Assembly: GCF_003865095.1 (NCBI RefSeq)
Contig: NZ_BHYK01000013.1
Location: 62,001-126,000 of the forward strand
Length of the DNA: 64,000 bases
Direction: 5' to 3'
From: Clostridium tagluense
GTDB lineage: Bacteria > Bacillota > Clostridia > Clostridiales > Clostridiaceae
The notes under the pieces are model-generated. The model made no database searches, was not told where the DNA came from, and saw nothing but the letters and a program-made list of their open reading frames with translations. This document shows, piece after piece, positions 45,882-54,157 of the stretch (position 1 is the stretch's first letter; every line of letters begins with the position of its first letter). Made by a program: the position numbers and the translations under genes.

Positions 45882-46421
45882 ATGGGAAAATTAAAAAATG
45901 GATATGTACAAATTTATACAGGAAATGGTAAAGGAAAAACAACCGCAGCTGTAGGACTAGCTGTGAGAGCTGCTGGAAACGGATACAATGTATTTATGGT
46001 ACAGTTTTTAAAAGGAAGTAAAACTGGGGAAATTGAAAGTTCCAAAAAATTGGCTCCTTTTTTTAATATATTTAGGTTTGAGAAAAAGAGAGGTTTTTTT
46101 TGGACATTAAATGCTGAGGAAAAAATTGAATTAAAAGAAGAAGTGCAAAAAGGATATGAATTTTGCAAAGAGGCATTAAAAGAAGAAAAATGCGATATAC
46201 TTATTATGGATGAGGTAATGGGAGCATTGAACAATGGATTAATAAGTGAAGAACAAGTACTAGAATTAATAGATAATAAACCTTACAATATAGAGTTAAT
46301 TTTAACAGGAAGAAACGTACCTAAAGCTATAATAGATAAAGCAAATCTGGTAACTGAGATGAAGGACATAAAGCATTATTTTAATGAGGGAGTGCCATCT
46401 AGAGAGGGTATAGAATTTTAG
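45882..46421 (+). CDS. cobO: Corrinoid (cob(I)yrinic acid a,c-diamide) adenosyltransferase
   Basis: 179 residues, CobA/BtuR/CobO type. P-loop GNGKGKTTAAVG, MVQFLKG, and MDEVMGALNNGLI. It attaches the 5'-deoxyadenosyl group to Co(I) corrinoids, completing or restoring AdoCbl. ATG 45882 is preferred, as GGAGAG lies nine bases upstream; ATG 45873 would be too close. The gene is sandwiched between two almost identical riboswitches. Its presence next to uptake genes suggests salvage and adenosylation of imported corrinoids. Confidence 0.95.
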   Translation: MGKLKNGYVQIYTGNGKGKTTAAVGLAVRAAGNGYNVFMVQFLKGSKTGEIESSKKLAPFFNIFRFEKKRGFFWTLNAEEKIELKEEVQKGYEFCKEALKEEKCDILIMDEVMGALNNGLISEEQVLELIDNKPYNIELILTGRNVPKAIIDKANLVTEMKDIKHYFNEGVPSREGIEF

Positions 46422-46482
46422 ATATTGCAATAAAGGTAAATATAGGCTATAATAACAGTAATAACTTAATAAATAGTCATCT

Positions 46483-46662
46483 AAGGTACCTTTTAAAGGA
46501 TTAATAGGGAAAGTGGTCGAAATCCACTGCAGCCCCCGCTACTGTACACGGAGACAAATCCATACCACTGGCAAGCGCTGGGAAGGTTGGAGGAGAGTGA
46601 CCCCTAAGCCAGGAGACCTGCCTAGATGATATACAGCTTTATCCTACGGAGGGACGGGATTG
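46483..46662 (+). promoter_or_regulatory. Cobalamin riboswitch RS2 (orphan, near-copy of RS1)
   Basis: Same order of conserved blocks as RS1, with about seven differences in 186 aligned bases by eye; B12 box GCCAGGAGACCTGCC. It is followed by a terminator and then directly by RS3. No complete gene lies between, only a possible 14-codon frame from 46800. Confidence 0.95.
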
Positions 46663-46719
46663 CAATTATATTGCTTTCACATGGGATGTGAAGACATTTT
46701 ATTTTTATAAAATATTTTG

Positions 46720-46751
46720 CTCGACCTTTTGTAGGTTGGGTATTTTTTTTT
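46720..46751 (+). terminator. RS2 downstream terminator
   Basis: CGACCT-TTTGT-AGGTTG stem followed by GGTATTTTTTTTT. RS1 retains only the first arm of this hairpin (CTCGACCTT), after which its sequence diverges toward cobO. Confidence 0.75.
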
Positions 46752-46914
46752 GGAATATAGTGTTTTAAAAGGTTGTTAATATACATAATAGAAAAAGATG
46801 CTATGTTTGGAGGGGCAAAATATGTTACATCTTTACAACTAAATTCATTGACTTATTGTATAGTAAGGGCATTTGCAAAGAACTAAAAACTAAATAATAG
46901 AATATAGGTTTAAT

Positions 46915-47095
46915 TAAAATTAATTAAAAGGGAATTGGGTTAAAATCCTGAACTATCTCGTAGCTGTAATAGATGAATTTAGGTATATTATGCCACTTGG
47001 AAACGGGGAAGGCGTACTTAAATAATGATTCTTTAGTCAGAAGACCTGCTTATATTTCTGCACCATAAACTCTACGAGTCATAGAGAGGGCATTG
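46915..47095 (+). promoter_or_regulatory. Cobalamin riboswitch RS3 (upstream of cbi transport genes)
   Basis: AAAAGGGAATTGGGTTAAAATCC, a divergent GTAGCTGTAAT core, and B12 box GTCAGAAGACCTGCT (47035-47050). The GCxxCCCCCGC block is reduced compared with RS1. A terminator follows at 47148-47187, then cbiQ. Confidence 0.9.
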
Positions 47096-47147
47096 TAATG
47101 AAAATTTGTTTATTTATTTTATATGAATAAGCATATTTTTCAAGCGT

Positions 47148-47187
47148 TTCCTTTTAACACTTTAGTTAAAAGGAATTTTGTTTTTTA
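47148..47187 (+). terminator. RS3 expression-platform terminator
   Basis: TTCCTTTTAAC / GTTAAAAGGAA stem followed by TTTTGTTTTTT. Confidence 0.85.
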
Positions 47188-47289
47188 AACCCAATTGTCG
47201 GTTCCATTGTTCACAATGTTTCCTCCATTTTTGTGGTTCTAAATTATTAAGAATGCTAACATGAGGTAAAAATTCAAAGGAGGTGTGAC

Positions 47290-48174
47290 ATGGGAAAAAT
47301 TATTATTATTTTATGTGCCATATTTCTGATAGTTGTGGTTTTCTTCAAATGGAAACATGGAGATGGGAAACATCATCACCATAAAAGCGGACATAAACAT
47401 GGCGAAGGGTTTTCAATTGATTTTTATGCTTACACTTCTAAAATCAGACACTGGAATGCTACTTTTAAAGTATCTCTTTCTGCTGCTATACTGATTCTTT
47501 GTATTGCATTGGAAAACCCTTATGTATCTGTTGTTGTCATTATTGCAATGGCCTATTTGACCATTGTAAAAGGAGAGCTTCCAGTAAATGAATATTTGTC
47601 AATACTGGCGATTCCAATCGTCTTTATTCTCCTTGGCACTTTTACAATTGCCATTGATTTTTCAAAGCAGCCTATGGGACAGTATAACCTGAATCTTGGT
47701 TTCTGCTATGTGTTTACCTCTCAGGCAAAGATTAAGGAAGTGGTCTTTTTGATTCTGAAGGTTTTTGCAGCTATAAGTTCCCTACAGATGATGACACTGT
47801 CAACTCCATCTTCTGAGATTATCTATGTACTCCGAGCCGCACATGTGCCAAAGCTTATTGTAGAGCTGATGAACCTGATTTATCGTTACATTTTCATTTT
47901 AATGGATGTCTATTCTAAAATGAAAAACTCTGCAGAATCCCGCCAGGGCTACTGTGATTTTAAAACTTCCTGTTATACATTTGGAAGCATTGCAAGTAAT
48001 ATGCTAGTTATTTCCCTTAAAAAGGCAAACACTTATTATGATGCCATGGAGGCCAGATGCTATGATGGAGATCTTATTTTTTTAGAGGAAGATAAAAAGG
48101 TAGAGACAATACAGATTGCCTATGCAGTAGCATTTATAATTTTTTTGATTCTAATCTGGGGATTTACAAGATAG
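47290..48174 (+). CDS. cbiQ: Cobalt ECF transporter T component CbiQ with His-rich insert
   Basis: 294 residues. After one N-terminal helix comes a histidine-rich segment (KHGDGKHHHHKSGHKHGEG, residues about 22-40), then the EcfT fold with helices and the coupling motifs ESRQGYCDF and AMEARCYDGD (the Ala-Arg-Gly type box, changed to ARC here). It couples the CbiM/CbiN membrane module to the CbiO ATPase for Co2+ uptake. The metal-binding insert before the canonical start is unusual. ATG 47290 follows AAAGGAGG. It is the first gene after RS3; the order is Q-O-M-N rather than the common M-N-Q-O. By eye G+C seems higher than in neighbours. Confidence 0.93.
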   Translation: MGKIIIILCAIFLIVVVFFKWKHGDGKHHHHKSGHKHGEGFSIDFYAYTSKIRHWNATFKVSLSAAILILCIALENPYVSVVVIIAMAYLTIVKGELPVNEYLSILAIPIVFILLGTFTIAIDFSKQPMGQYNLNLGFCYVFTSQAKIKEVVFLILKVFAAISSLQMMTLSTPSSEIIYVLRAAHVPKLIVELMNLIYRYIFILMDVYSKMKNSAESRQGYCDFKTSCYTFGSIASNMLVISLKKANTYYDAMEARCYDGDLIFLEEDKKVETIQIAYAVAFIIFLILIWGFTR

Positions 48175-48186
48175 GAAGGGGATACT

Positions 48187-49014
48187 ATGGAAAAACCAAT
48201 ATTAAATGTAGAAGATTTATACTACGTCTATGGAAATGGAAAGTCTGCATTGGACGGCGTAAGCGTTGATATCTATGAAGGTGATAAAATCGCTGTCATT
48301 GGCTCCAATGGATCCGGAAAATCCACGTTTTTCTTGAACATAAACGGTGTATTTACACCAGAACAGGGAAAAATCATTTATCGGGGTACTGTCGTCAATA
48401 AAAAAAATTTAAAAGAGCTTCGAAAAAAAATTGGAATCGTATTTCAGGATGCGGACAATCAAATAATTGCATCTACAGTTAGGGCAGAAGTTGGATTCGG
48501 ACCGATGAATCTAAAGATTCCCAAAGATGAAGTACTAAAGCGGGTTGATGAAGCACTGGCATATATGAACATCTCAGATTTTAAAGATCGTCCGCCACAC
48601 TATTTGAGTGGGGGTGAAAAGAAGCGTGTCACCATTGCGGGTATCATTGCTATGAAATCGGAAATCATTATCTTTGATGAACCCACTGCATCACTGGACC
48701 CTTTAAATGCAATGATGTTAGAAGAAGTTTTGGACAAGCTTGGTTTGGAGGGTAAAACAATGCTGATTTCCACCCATGATGTAGATTTTGCATATAGATG
48801 GGCTAAGCGAGTCCTTGTATTCTGCCAGGGGAAAATTATTGCAGATGGAACACCGTTAGAAATTTTCCAAAACACTGAAATTTTAAAACAGGCAAATCTA
48901 AAACAGCCAACTATGATGGAGGTTTATGAATTGCTTGTAGAAAAACATCTGCTGGAAGATACTAAAGCCTATCCGAAAAATATCCAAGAGTTCAAGAAAA
49001 TACTTGAAAAATAG
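48187..49014 (+). CDS. cbiO: Cobalt ECF transporter ATPase CbiO
   Basis: 275 residues. Walker A GSNGSGKST, ECF-type Q-loop VFQDADNQIIASTV, signature LSGGEKKR, Walker B IIIFDEPTASLDP and STHDVDF. It energises Co2+ import with CbiMNQ. ATG 48187 has GGAAGGGG upstream; 12 bases separate it from cbiQ. Confidence 0.96.
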   Translation: MEKPILNVEDLYYVYGNGKSALDGVSVDIYEGDKIAVIGSNGSGKSTFFLNINGVFTPEQGKIIYRGTVVNKKNLKELRKKIGIVFQDADNQIIASTVRAEVGFGPMNLKIPKDEVLKRVDEALAYMNISDFKDRPPHYLSGGEKKRVTIAGIIAMKSEIIIFDEPTASLDPLNAMMLEEVLDKLGLEGKTMLISTHDVDFAYRWAKRVLVFCQGKIIADGTPLEIFQNTEILKQANLKQPTMMEVYELLVEKHLLEDTKAYPKNIQEFKKILEK

Positions 49015-49078
49015 TTAGTTTTTCTAGGCTTTTTAGCTTAGATTAATATAAATTAAAAACAATAAAGGAGGAAAAAAA

Positions 49079-49831
49079 ATGAATCAAAAAGAAAGAAGAA
49101 TAGTCTCTATTGCAATTGCTTTTGCATTAATTTTCGGAGTAAATACCGTAGCAAACGCAATGCACATTATGGAAGGATATCTTCCACTAAAATTTTGTAT
49201 AATATGGGGTGTTATATGTGTCCCGTTCTTAGTAGCAGGTTACTTATCAATTAAGAAAACATTGTCAGATAATCGTAAATCCATCACTATTCTTGCTATG
49301 GCAGGAGCATTCGTTTTTGTGCTATCATCTTTAAAAATTCCGTCAGTAACAGGAAGTTGCTCACATATGACTGGTACTGGACTTGGTGCAATCTTATTCG
49401 GACCAATGGCAGTGAGTATTCTTGGAATCATTGTACTGATTTTTCAGGCAACCCTGCTTGCTCATGGGGGACTAACAACGCTTGGTGCTAATACGTTTTC
49501 CATGGCTATTGCAGGGCCGCTTATTTCTTATGCAATCTATAAATTATGTCAGAAGTTGAAAGTCAATAAATATGTAGGCATTTTTCTGGCAGCATCAATT
49601 GGTGACCTATTCACCTATTGTGTAACAAGTTTTGAGCTTGCATTTGCATATCCTTCTGCAAGCGGTGGTATCGTAGCGTCTGCTGGTAAATTCCTTGCAG
49701 TATTTGCACCGACACAGCTTCCACTGGCAATTATCGAAGGTATTCTGACTGTTGTCATCATTATGGGTCTTGAAACATATGCAAAATCTGAACTTACAGA
49801 TATTGGATTTTTAAATGGAGGTGAAAATTAA
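49079..49831 (+). CDS. cbiM: Cobalt ECF transporter substrate-specific subunit CbiM
   Basis: 250 residues. Signal-like N-terminus (1-27), then [11 protein letters not shown]. Mature CbiM/NikM begins Met-His, and this His29 region binds Co2+/Ni2+. [17 protein letters not shown] supplies the second metal-binding motif, and [18 protein letters not shown] is family-typical. ATG 49079 follows AAAGGAGG. The stop overlaps cbiN by one base. Confidence 0.96.
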   Translation: MNQKERRIVSIAIAFALIFGVNTVANAMHIMEGYLPLKFCIIWGVICVPFLVAGYLSIKKTLSDNRKSITILAMAGAFVFVLSSLKIPSVTGSCSHMTGTGLGAILFGPMAVSILGIIVLIFQATLLAHGGLTTLGANTFSMAIAGPLISYAIYKLCQKLKVNKYVGIFLAASIGDLFTYCVTSFELAFAYPSASGGIVASAGKFLAVFAPTQLPLAIIEGILTVVIIMGLETYAKSELTDIGFLNGGEN

Positions 49832-50154
49832 TGGCAAAGACGAAAAAGAAAGTTATCATTTTATTAATTATTGCTGCATTGATTGCCATTATACCATTAT
49901 TTGCGTTAAAGGGTGCTGAGTTCGGTGGCTCCGATGATGCAGGAAGCAAAGTAGTTTCCGAGATTACAGGTACCGAGTATAAGCCTTGGGCTACACCTGT
50001 TATGGAAACTTTGATTGGTGGAGAATTACCAGGTGAAATTGAGAGTTTACTCTTTTGTCTACAGACAGGTATTGGAGTCGGTGTTCTTTTCTTTTTCCTT
50101 GGAAGATTTGTAGAGAGAACTAAAAAAGAAAATCAGGAGAAGAAAATTAAATAA
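49831..50154 (+). CDS. cbiN: Cobalt transport accessory protein CbiN
   Basis: 107 residues with two helices (about 7-25 and 80-97) around an exterior loop (ITGTEYKPWATPVMETL, ELPGEIESLLFCLQTGIGVG). CbiN is needed with CbiM for metal insertion. This subunit marks the transporter as cobalt-type rather than NikMNQO. Start overlaps cbiM's TAA. Confidence 0.95.
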   Translation: MAKTKKKVIILLIIAALIAIIPLFALKGAEFGGSDDAGSKVVSEITGTEYKPWATPVMETLIGGELPGEIESLLFCLQTGIGVGVLFFFLGRFVERTKKENQEKKIK

Positions 50155-50164
50155 TGGGACTCAT

Positions 50165-50211
50165 ATATAAATCATATTGGCAGTACTAGATACTGCCAAT
50201 ATGATTTATAT
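50165..50211 (+). terminator. Terminator of the cbiQOMN operon
   Basis: 19-bp stem ATAAATCATATTGGCAGTA with its complement (50191-50209), CTAGA loop; followed by an A/T-rich tail. Confidence 0.75.
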
Positions 50212-50234
50212 ATCACAAAATTGAATATCAGCTT

Positions 50235-50415
50235 TAGGTGCCCTGAACTAAGGGTTAAAAGGGAAAGTGGTTAAAAACCACTGCAGCCCACCGCTACTGT
50301 ATTAGAGGATGAAATCCAGAAAACCATTGGGAAACTGAGAAGGTTGGAGAGTAAGATGATGCTAAAGCCAGTAAACCTGCCTAATGTGTAGAATTTTAGT
50401 CTTCGGAGGGAGGAT
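50235..50415 (+). promoter_or_regulatory. Cobalamin riboswitch RS4 (upstream of micro-protein operon)
   Basis: AGGTGCCC, AAAAGGGAAAGTGG, GCAGCCCACCGCTACTGT and a changed B12 box GCCAGTAAACCTGCC (normally GCCAGGAGACCTGCC). The two substitutions in the box may alter ligand response. Confidence 0.93.
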
Positions 50416-50479
50416 GAAAATACGTAATTTAACAATTATATTGGGTTTTTCAATACGTGAAAAAGTTAATTACATTATT

Positions 50480-50508
50480 CTACATCTTTGGGGTGTGGTT
50501 TTTTTTTG
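50480..50508 (+). terminator. RS4 expression-platform terminator
   Basis: CTACATC-TTTGG-GGTGTGG stem (G-U pairs) followed by nine T residues. Confidence 0.8.
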
Positions 50509-50609
50509 CCACTTTTTTTACACATTTACCATTTAAAAATAAGAAGTCAGAATAATTTTATACAATTATATAAGTAACTCTATGTGAGACAGGGAGGTGT
50601 TTATAATAT

Positions 50610-50792
50610 ATGGTGACAAGTTCAGAGGGAAAATTCGAGCTGGGCACTTATATGGCTAATGTTGAAAAGGAAATTATTCAAAAAACACTGAAAAAAAACA
50701 ATAATAATGTTAGCAAAACTTCAAGAGAGCTTAGTATTTCAAGACAAAATCTGCAATATAAAATAAAAAAATATAACCTGGACTTGGGATAA
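50610..50792 (+). CDS. Fis-type helix-turn-helix micro-protein
   Basis: 60 residues, only the DNA-binding tail found at the C-terminus of sigma54 activators: EKEIIQKTLKKNNNNVSKTS and RELSISRQNLQYKIKKYNLD, with the SRxxLxYKIKKY recognition helix. No AAA+ domain is upstream. It has a GGGAGGTG ribosome-binding site (spacing about 12) and sits under RS4. It is either a relic of a RocR-like activator or a genuine small Fis-like DNA-binding protein. The sigma54-type activator at 52462 may be a partner or competitor. Confidence 0.7.
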   Translation: MVTSSEGKFELGTYMANVEKEIIQKTLKKNNNNVSKTSRELSISRQNLQYKIKKYNLDLG

Positions 50793-50889
50793 TAAAATAT
50801 GTATGGCATATGAAGTTTTAATTTATAATATATTTATTAAAGTAAAGTAATACTAGTTACTCATGTGGATACTGGGAGGTGTTATAAGT

Positions 50890-51030
50890 ATGAGCAAAAT
50901 AAATAAGTTAATAAAATTTTCATTAAATGATTTATTTAATGCTACGTATTTAAATTTAAAAAGAGCAAGTGCATATGGATGTTTTCCAGAACCACCTCAA
51001 ATTCTAAAATTATGGTTAAATAATGTTTAG
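50890..51030 (+). CDS. Micro-protein of 46 residues, unknown
   Basis: MSKINKLIKFSLNDLF..., then AYGCFPEPPQILKLW. TGGGAGGTG lies eight bases before ATG 50890. Basic and probably helical, no membrane span. I do not recognise it. It is the second gene of the RS4 unit, with an ideal ribosome-binding site, which argues for real translation. Confidence 0.5.
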   Translation: MSKINKLIKFSLNDLFNATYLNLKRASAYGCFPEPPQILKLWLNNV

Positions 51031-51050
51031 AATTTGAAGGAGGAACTATT

Positions 51051-51218
51051 ATGAATATGTATCAAGACTTAGCTAAGGAATATCAAATCAATATAACAGG
51101 AAATAGAGAAGCAGACAGGGTTATTGTGGAAGAATTCAACAAAAACTCTGTTATGAATAAGGTTCAATTAAAAAAGGTTTTATGGAAGAATTTCAAAGAA
51201 ACTTTTAAAAAAAAGTAA
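51051..51218 (+). CDS. Micro-protein of 55 residues, unknown
   Basis: Begins MNMYQDLAKEYQINIT and ends in a highly basic VLWKNFKETFKKK. Predicted helical and soluble. GAAGGAGG lies eight bases upstream of ATG 51051; only 20 bases separate it from the previous small gene. RS5 begins almost immediately after its stop. Function unknown. Confidence 0.5.
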   Translation: MNMYQDLAKEYQINITGNREADRVIVEEFNKNSVMNKVQLKKVLWKNFKETFKKK

Positions 51219-51234
51219 AGGTATGAGATAGTTT

Positions 51235-51412
51235 GTATCTCATTTAAAAGGGAATTAGGTGAAACTCCTAAGCGGTCCCGCCGCTGTAATGGTGAGAAGC
51301 TTTAAATTATACCACTGACAATTTTGTTGGGAAGGATTAAAGCGACTATGATCCAGAGTCAGAAGACCTGCCTTTATTAATGCACCAAGAACGCTACGAG
51401 AGATAGGGGGTG
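51235..51412 (+). promoter_or_regulatory. Cobalamin riboswitch RS5 (upstream of YitT/AAA+ genes)
   Basis: Closing stem TATCTC/GAGATA, AAAAGGGAATTAGG, GGTCCCGCCGCTGTAAT, and B12 box GTCAGAAGACCTGCC. The 3' end GGGGGTGAC (51406-51414) can pair with GTCACGCCC (51455-51463). That removes three bases from the following terminator stem, a plausible switch mechanism. Confidence 0.95.
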
Positions 51413-51460
51413 ACGCATATTTGTACAAAAATGAATTTTATTTTTTGTGATGCTGTCACG

Positions 51461-51495
51461 CCCTTTAGTAGAAATACTAAAGGGTTTAATTTTTT
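51461..51495 (+). terminator. RS5 expression-platform terminator
   Basis: CCCTTTAGTA / TACTAAAGGG perfect stem followed by TTTAATTTTTT. Confidence 0.9.
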
Positions 51496-51555
51496 GCAGG
51501 AAAAAAATCATTATTATTCTAATGGGCAAAATAATTGATAATTAGGGGGAGTATT

Positions 51556-52407
51556 ATGAAAACAAAGATAAAGGAATTTGTGCTTATAAATATAGGAATG
51601 ATTATGGTATCAGCAGGTATGTACTTCTTTTTAATGCCAAACAATTTGGCAACAGGTGGAGCTAATGGACTAGCAATAGTTATAAATAAATTCATAGGGG
51701 GATTATCCGTAGGCTGGATTATGATAATAATAAATCTTTTTTTGTTTGTAATAGCATTTGTTATTATAGGAAAGAGTTTTGGTGGGAAAAGTGTATATGC
51801 AAGCTTTGGCGTATCAGGTATTATAATCGTATTTCAAAAGTTTATACCTATTAAAAATCCACTTACAGGAGATATTTTCCTAGAACTTGTATTTGGAATA
51901 TTAATATCAGGTATAGGTATGGCTATAGTATTTAATCAAAATGCTTCAACTGGCGGTACAGATATATTAGCTAAAATATTAAATAAATATTTTCATATAA
52001 ATTTAGGAAAAGGAGTTTTAATGTGCGATTTAATTATAACTATAATGGCAGCTTTTGCTTTTGGAATTAAGTTATCATTATATGCGATGCTTGGAGTTAT
52101 AATTAATGGTTATGTTATAGATAATATTATAGATGGGATAAACGTATGCAAAGAAGTTACAATAATAAGTAAGAACAGCCATAAAATAAGAAAATATATA
52201 AGAGAAGATCTAGAGAAAACATGTACTATATATAATGGAGTAGGGGATTTTTCAAATGAGAATAAAGAAGTTCTTGTGGTCATTTTAGGAAGAAGGGAGT
52301 TTATAACACTAAAAAAATTTATAAACTCTGTTGATAAGGATGCCTTTATAACAGTAAATAATATATATGAAGCCTTTGGAGATGGATTTAAGTCGTTAAC
52401 ACATTAA
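51556..52407 (+). CDS. YitT family membrane protein under B12 control
   Basis: 283 residues, six hydrophobic segments plus a C-terminal DUF2179 domain (about 195-280, ending VNNIYEAFGDGF). It has the family sequence NLATGGANGLAIVINKF and NQNASTGGTDILAKI. ATG 51556 follows AGGGGGAG; a TTG at 51535 lacks a site. Position directly after RS5 predicts repression by cobalamin. YitT function is unknown, so a role in corrinoid or precursor transport is an inference from regulation only. Its paralogue at 3755 has no riboswitch. Confidence 0.9.
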   Translation: MKTKIKEFVLINIGMIMVSAGMYFFLMPNNLATGGANGLAIVINKFIGGLSVGWIMIIINLFLFVIAFVIIGKSFGGKSVYASFGVSGIIIVFQKFIPIKNPLTGDIFLELVFGILISGIGMAIVFNQNASTGGTDILAKILNKYFHINLGKGVLMCDLIITIMAAFAFGIKLSLYAMLGVIINGYVIDNIIDGINVCKEVTIISKNSHKIRKYIREDLEKTCTIYNGVGDFSNENKEVLVVILGRREFITLKKFINSVDKDAFITVNNIYEAFGDGFKSLTH

Positions 52408-52461
52408 ACAAGAATTTCAGGTAACTAATAAAGGAAATTTCTTTAAAGGGGATTATATATT

Positions 52462-53487
52462 ATGAGTGAGGTTTTAGAGAATATAGAAGAAAGTAATGAA
52501 GAAAAAATAAAAAGTGATATTTTTAATATAAGTAAAATGATAATAGAAGATGATAATATGATACAAGTACTAAAGATGGCAAGCAAGGTTTCTAGGGTAA
52601 ATACCACAGTCCTCGTGCAAGGAGAAACAGGTGTTGGAAAAGAAGGGATTGCGAAGTATATACATTACAATAGTTTAAGAAAAGAGGAATCTTTTGTTGC
52701 TATAAATTGTGGAGCTATACCTAAAAATTTAATAGAATCGGTACTTTTTGGCTATGAAGCAGGATCTTTTACAGGAGCAAATAAGCAGGGTAAAATAGGG
52801 GTATTTGAGCTTGCGGATAAAGGAACTATATTTTTAGACGAAGTTGGGGAGTTATCACAAGAGGTTCAAGTTGAACTTTTAAGGGTACTGCAAGAACATG
52901 AGATAGAAAGAGTAGGTGGATTAAAGCCAGTAAAGGTGGATGTTAGAATAATAGCAGCAACAAACAGAAATTTAAAGGAAATGATAGGAGAAAATTTATT
53001 TAGAGAGGATTTATACTATAGACTTAGCGTTTTTCCTATAAACATACCACCTCTAAGAGAAAGAAAGGGAGATATTGTACCACTTATCAAATTCTTTACG
53101 GAAGAAATTAATGAAATGTATGGACTAAAAAGTTATTTTAGTGATGAGGCATTAGATTGCTTAAAGTATTACTCCTGGCCAGGAAATATAAGAGAACTTA
53201 AAAATATAGTAGAAAGGTCTGTGGTTATGAGTGATAACAAAATTATATATGGAAAAAATTTGCCGGAATATATAAGTGATAGTTACAAAGGAAATGAAAT
53301 GGAATTTAGTATAAGCAATTTAAGTATAAAAGGATGTAATTTGAAGGATATAATTCAGACTATAGAAGAAGAAATAATCGAGGATGCCATGAGACGTTAT
53401 GGAAATATAAGAATGACAGCAAAAGCTTTAGGGGTTAACCCCTCTACATTAGTTAGAAAAAGGAAGAAATACAATAAAGAAAACTAA
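52462..53487 (+). CDS. Sigma54-type AAA+ transcriptional activator without sensory domain
   Basis: 341 residues. The AAA+ domain starts almost at once (about 26-265): GETGVGKEG, the sigma54-contact loop GSFTGA (101-106), TIFLDEVGELS, and the arginine-finger region FREDLYYRLSVFPI. A Fis-like helix-turn-helix ends the protein (RMTAKALGVNPSTLVRKRKK). The N-terminal signal-receiver or PAS domain is missing, so activity may be set by abundance, here through RS5. It is co-transcribed with YitT (54-base gap, AAAGGGGA before ATG 52462). I found no convincing sigma54 promoter (TGGCAC-N5-TTGC) in the island. Confidence 0.92.
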   Translation: MSEVLENIEESNEEKIKSDIFNISKMIIEDDNMIQVLKMASKVSRVNTTVLVQGETGVGKEGIAKYIHYNSLRKEESFVAINCGAIPKNLIESVLFGYEAGSFTGANKQGKIGVFELADKGTIFLDEVGELSQEVQVELLRVLQEHEIERVGGLKPVKVDVRIIAATNRNLKEMIGENLFREDLYYRLSVFPINIPPLRERKGDIVPLIKFFTEEINEMYGLKSYFSDEALDCLKYYSWPGNIRELKNIVERSVVMSDNKIIYGKNLPEYISDSYKGNEMEFSISNLSIKGCNLKDIIQTIEEEIIEDAMRRYGNIRMTAKALGVNPSTLVRKRKKYNKEN

Positions 53488-53589
53488 AAGAAAACTCTCT
53501 AAACTTGATATAATTTTTTTAAAAATGTTGACAAAAATAAATTTATCATATAGTATATGAATTGTAATAAAATGAATATTATGTAATTA

Positions 53590-53762
53590 GGTTTTCGTAA
53601 GAAATTAAAAGGGAAAATGGTTAAAATCCATTACAGCCCACGCTACTGTAAACATGGACGAGTCTTGTAAACCACTGGAGTAATCTGGGAAGGTAAGATT
53701 AGGATGATATGTGAGTCAGGAGACCTACCTAATGCATTAGGCATAGTTTTCGCTGGGAAAAT
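53590..53762 (+). promoter_or_regulatory. Cobalamin riboswitch RS6 (upstream of alpha/alpha-barrel gene)
   Basis: AAAAGGGAAAATGG, TACAGCCCACGCTACTGT and B12 box GTCAGGAGACCTACC (53715-53729). Two terminators lie between it and the next gene at 54158. Confidence 0.93.
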
Positions 53763-53870
53763 AATTGCTGTATTAGTGGATATTAATACTATGATTGACA
53801 GAATGTTACTGAGTGTTTAGGTATAATATTTAGTATTAATATATAATGCTATGCTAATACAAGTGTGAAG

Positions 53871-53898
53871 TAAAACCCATTAAGGGGTTTTTATTTTG
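53871..53898 (+). terminator. RS6 proximal terminator
   Basis: TAAAACCC / GGGTTTTTA stem followed by TTTT; likely expression platform. Confidence 0.7.
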
Positions 53899-53997
53899 CT
53901 TTAAAATTTATATGTCCAATATAATAATTTTTAAAATATCATTATGAGGTTATTATACAAAACAATGGATGATAAATGAATTTTAATTCCCGAAATG

Positions 53998-54031
53998 AAA
54001 GCTATACCAATAAATTTGGTATAGCTTTTTT
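53998..54031 (+). terminator. RS6 distal terminator
   Basis: Perfect 12-bp stem AAAGCTATACCA / TGGTATAGCTTT with a T-run; 127 bases before the gene at 54158. Confidence 0.85.
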
Positions 54032-54157
54032 ATGCCTAAAATTGATTTTAAAACATAAATAATTAATTATTTAATTTTGGGAGGTAGATAGTTATTTAAG
54101 AAACAATTTGATGAGTTAAAATTTAAAACTAATAATATTAAAAATGGAGGTATATTT

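Noticed and set aside
45254-54157. Search for sigma54 promoters (TGGCAC-N5-TTGC) for the AAA+ activator
   Set aside because: No match convincing enough to report.
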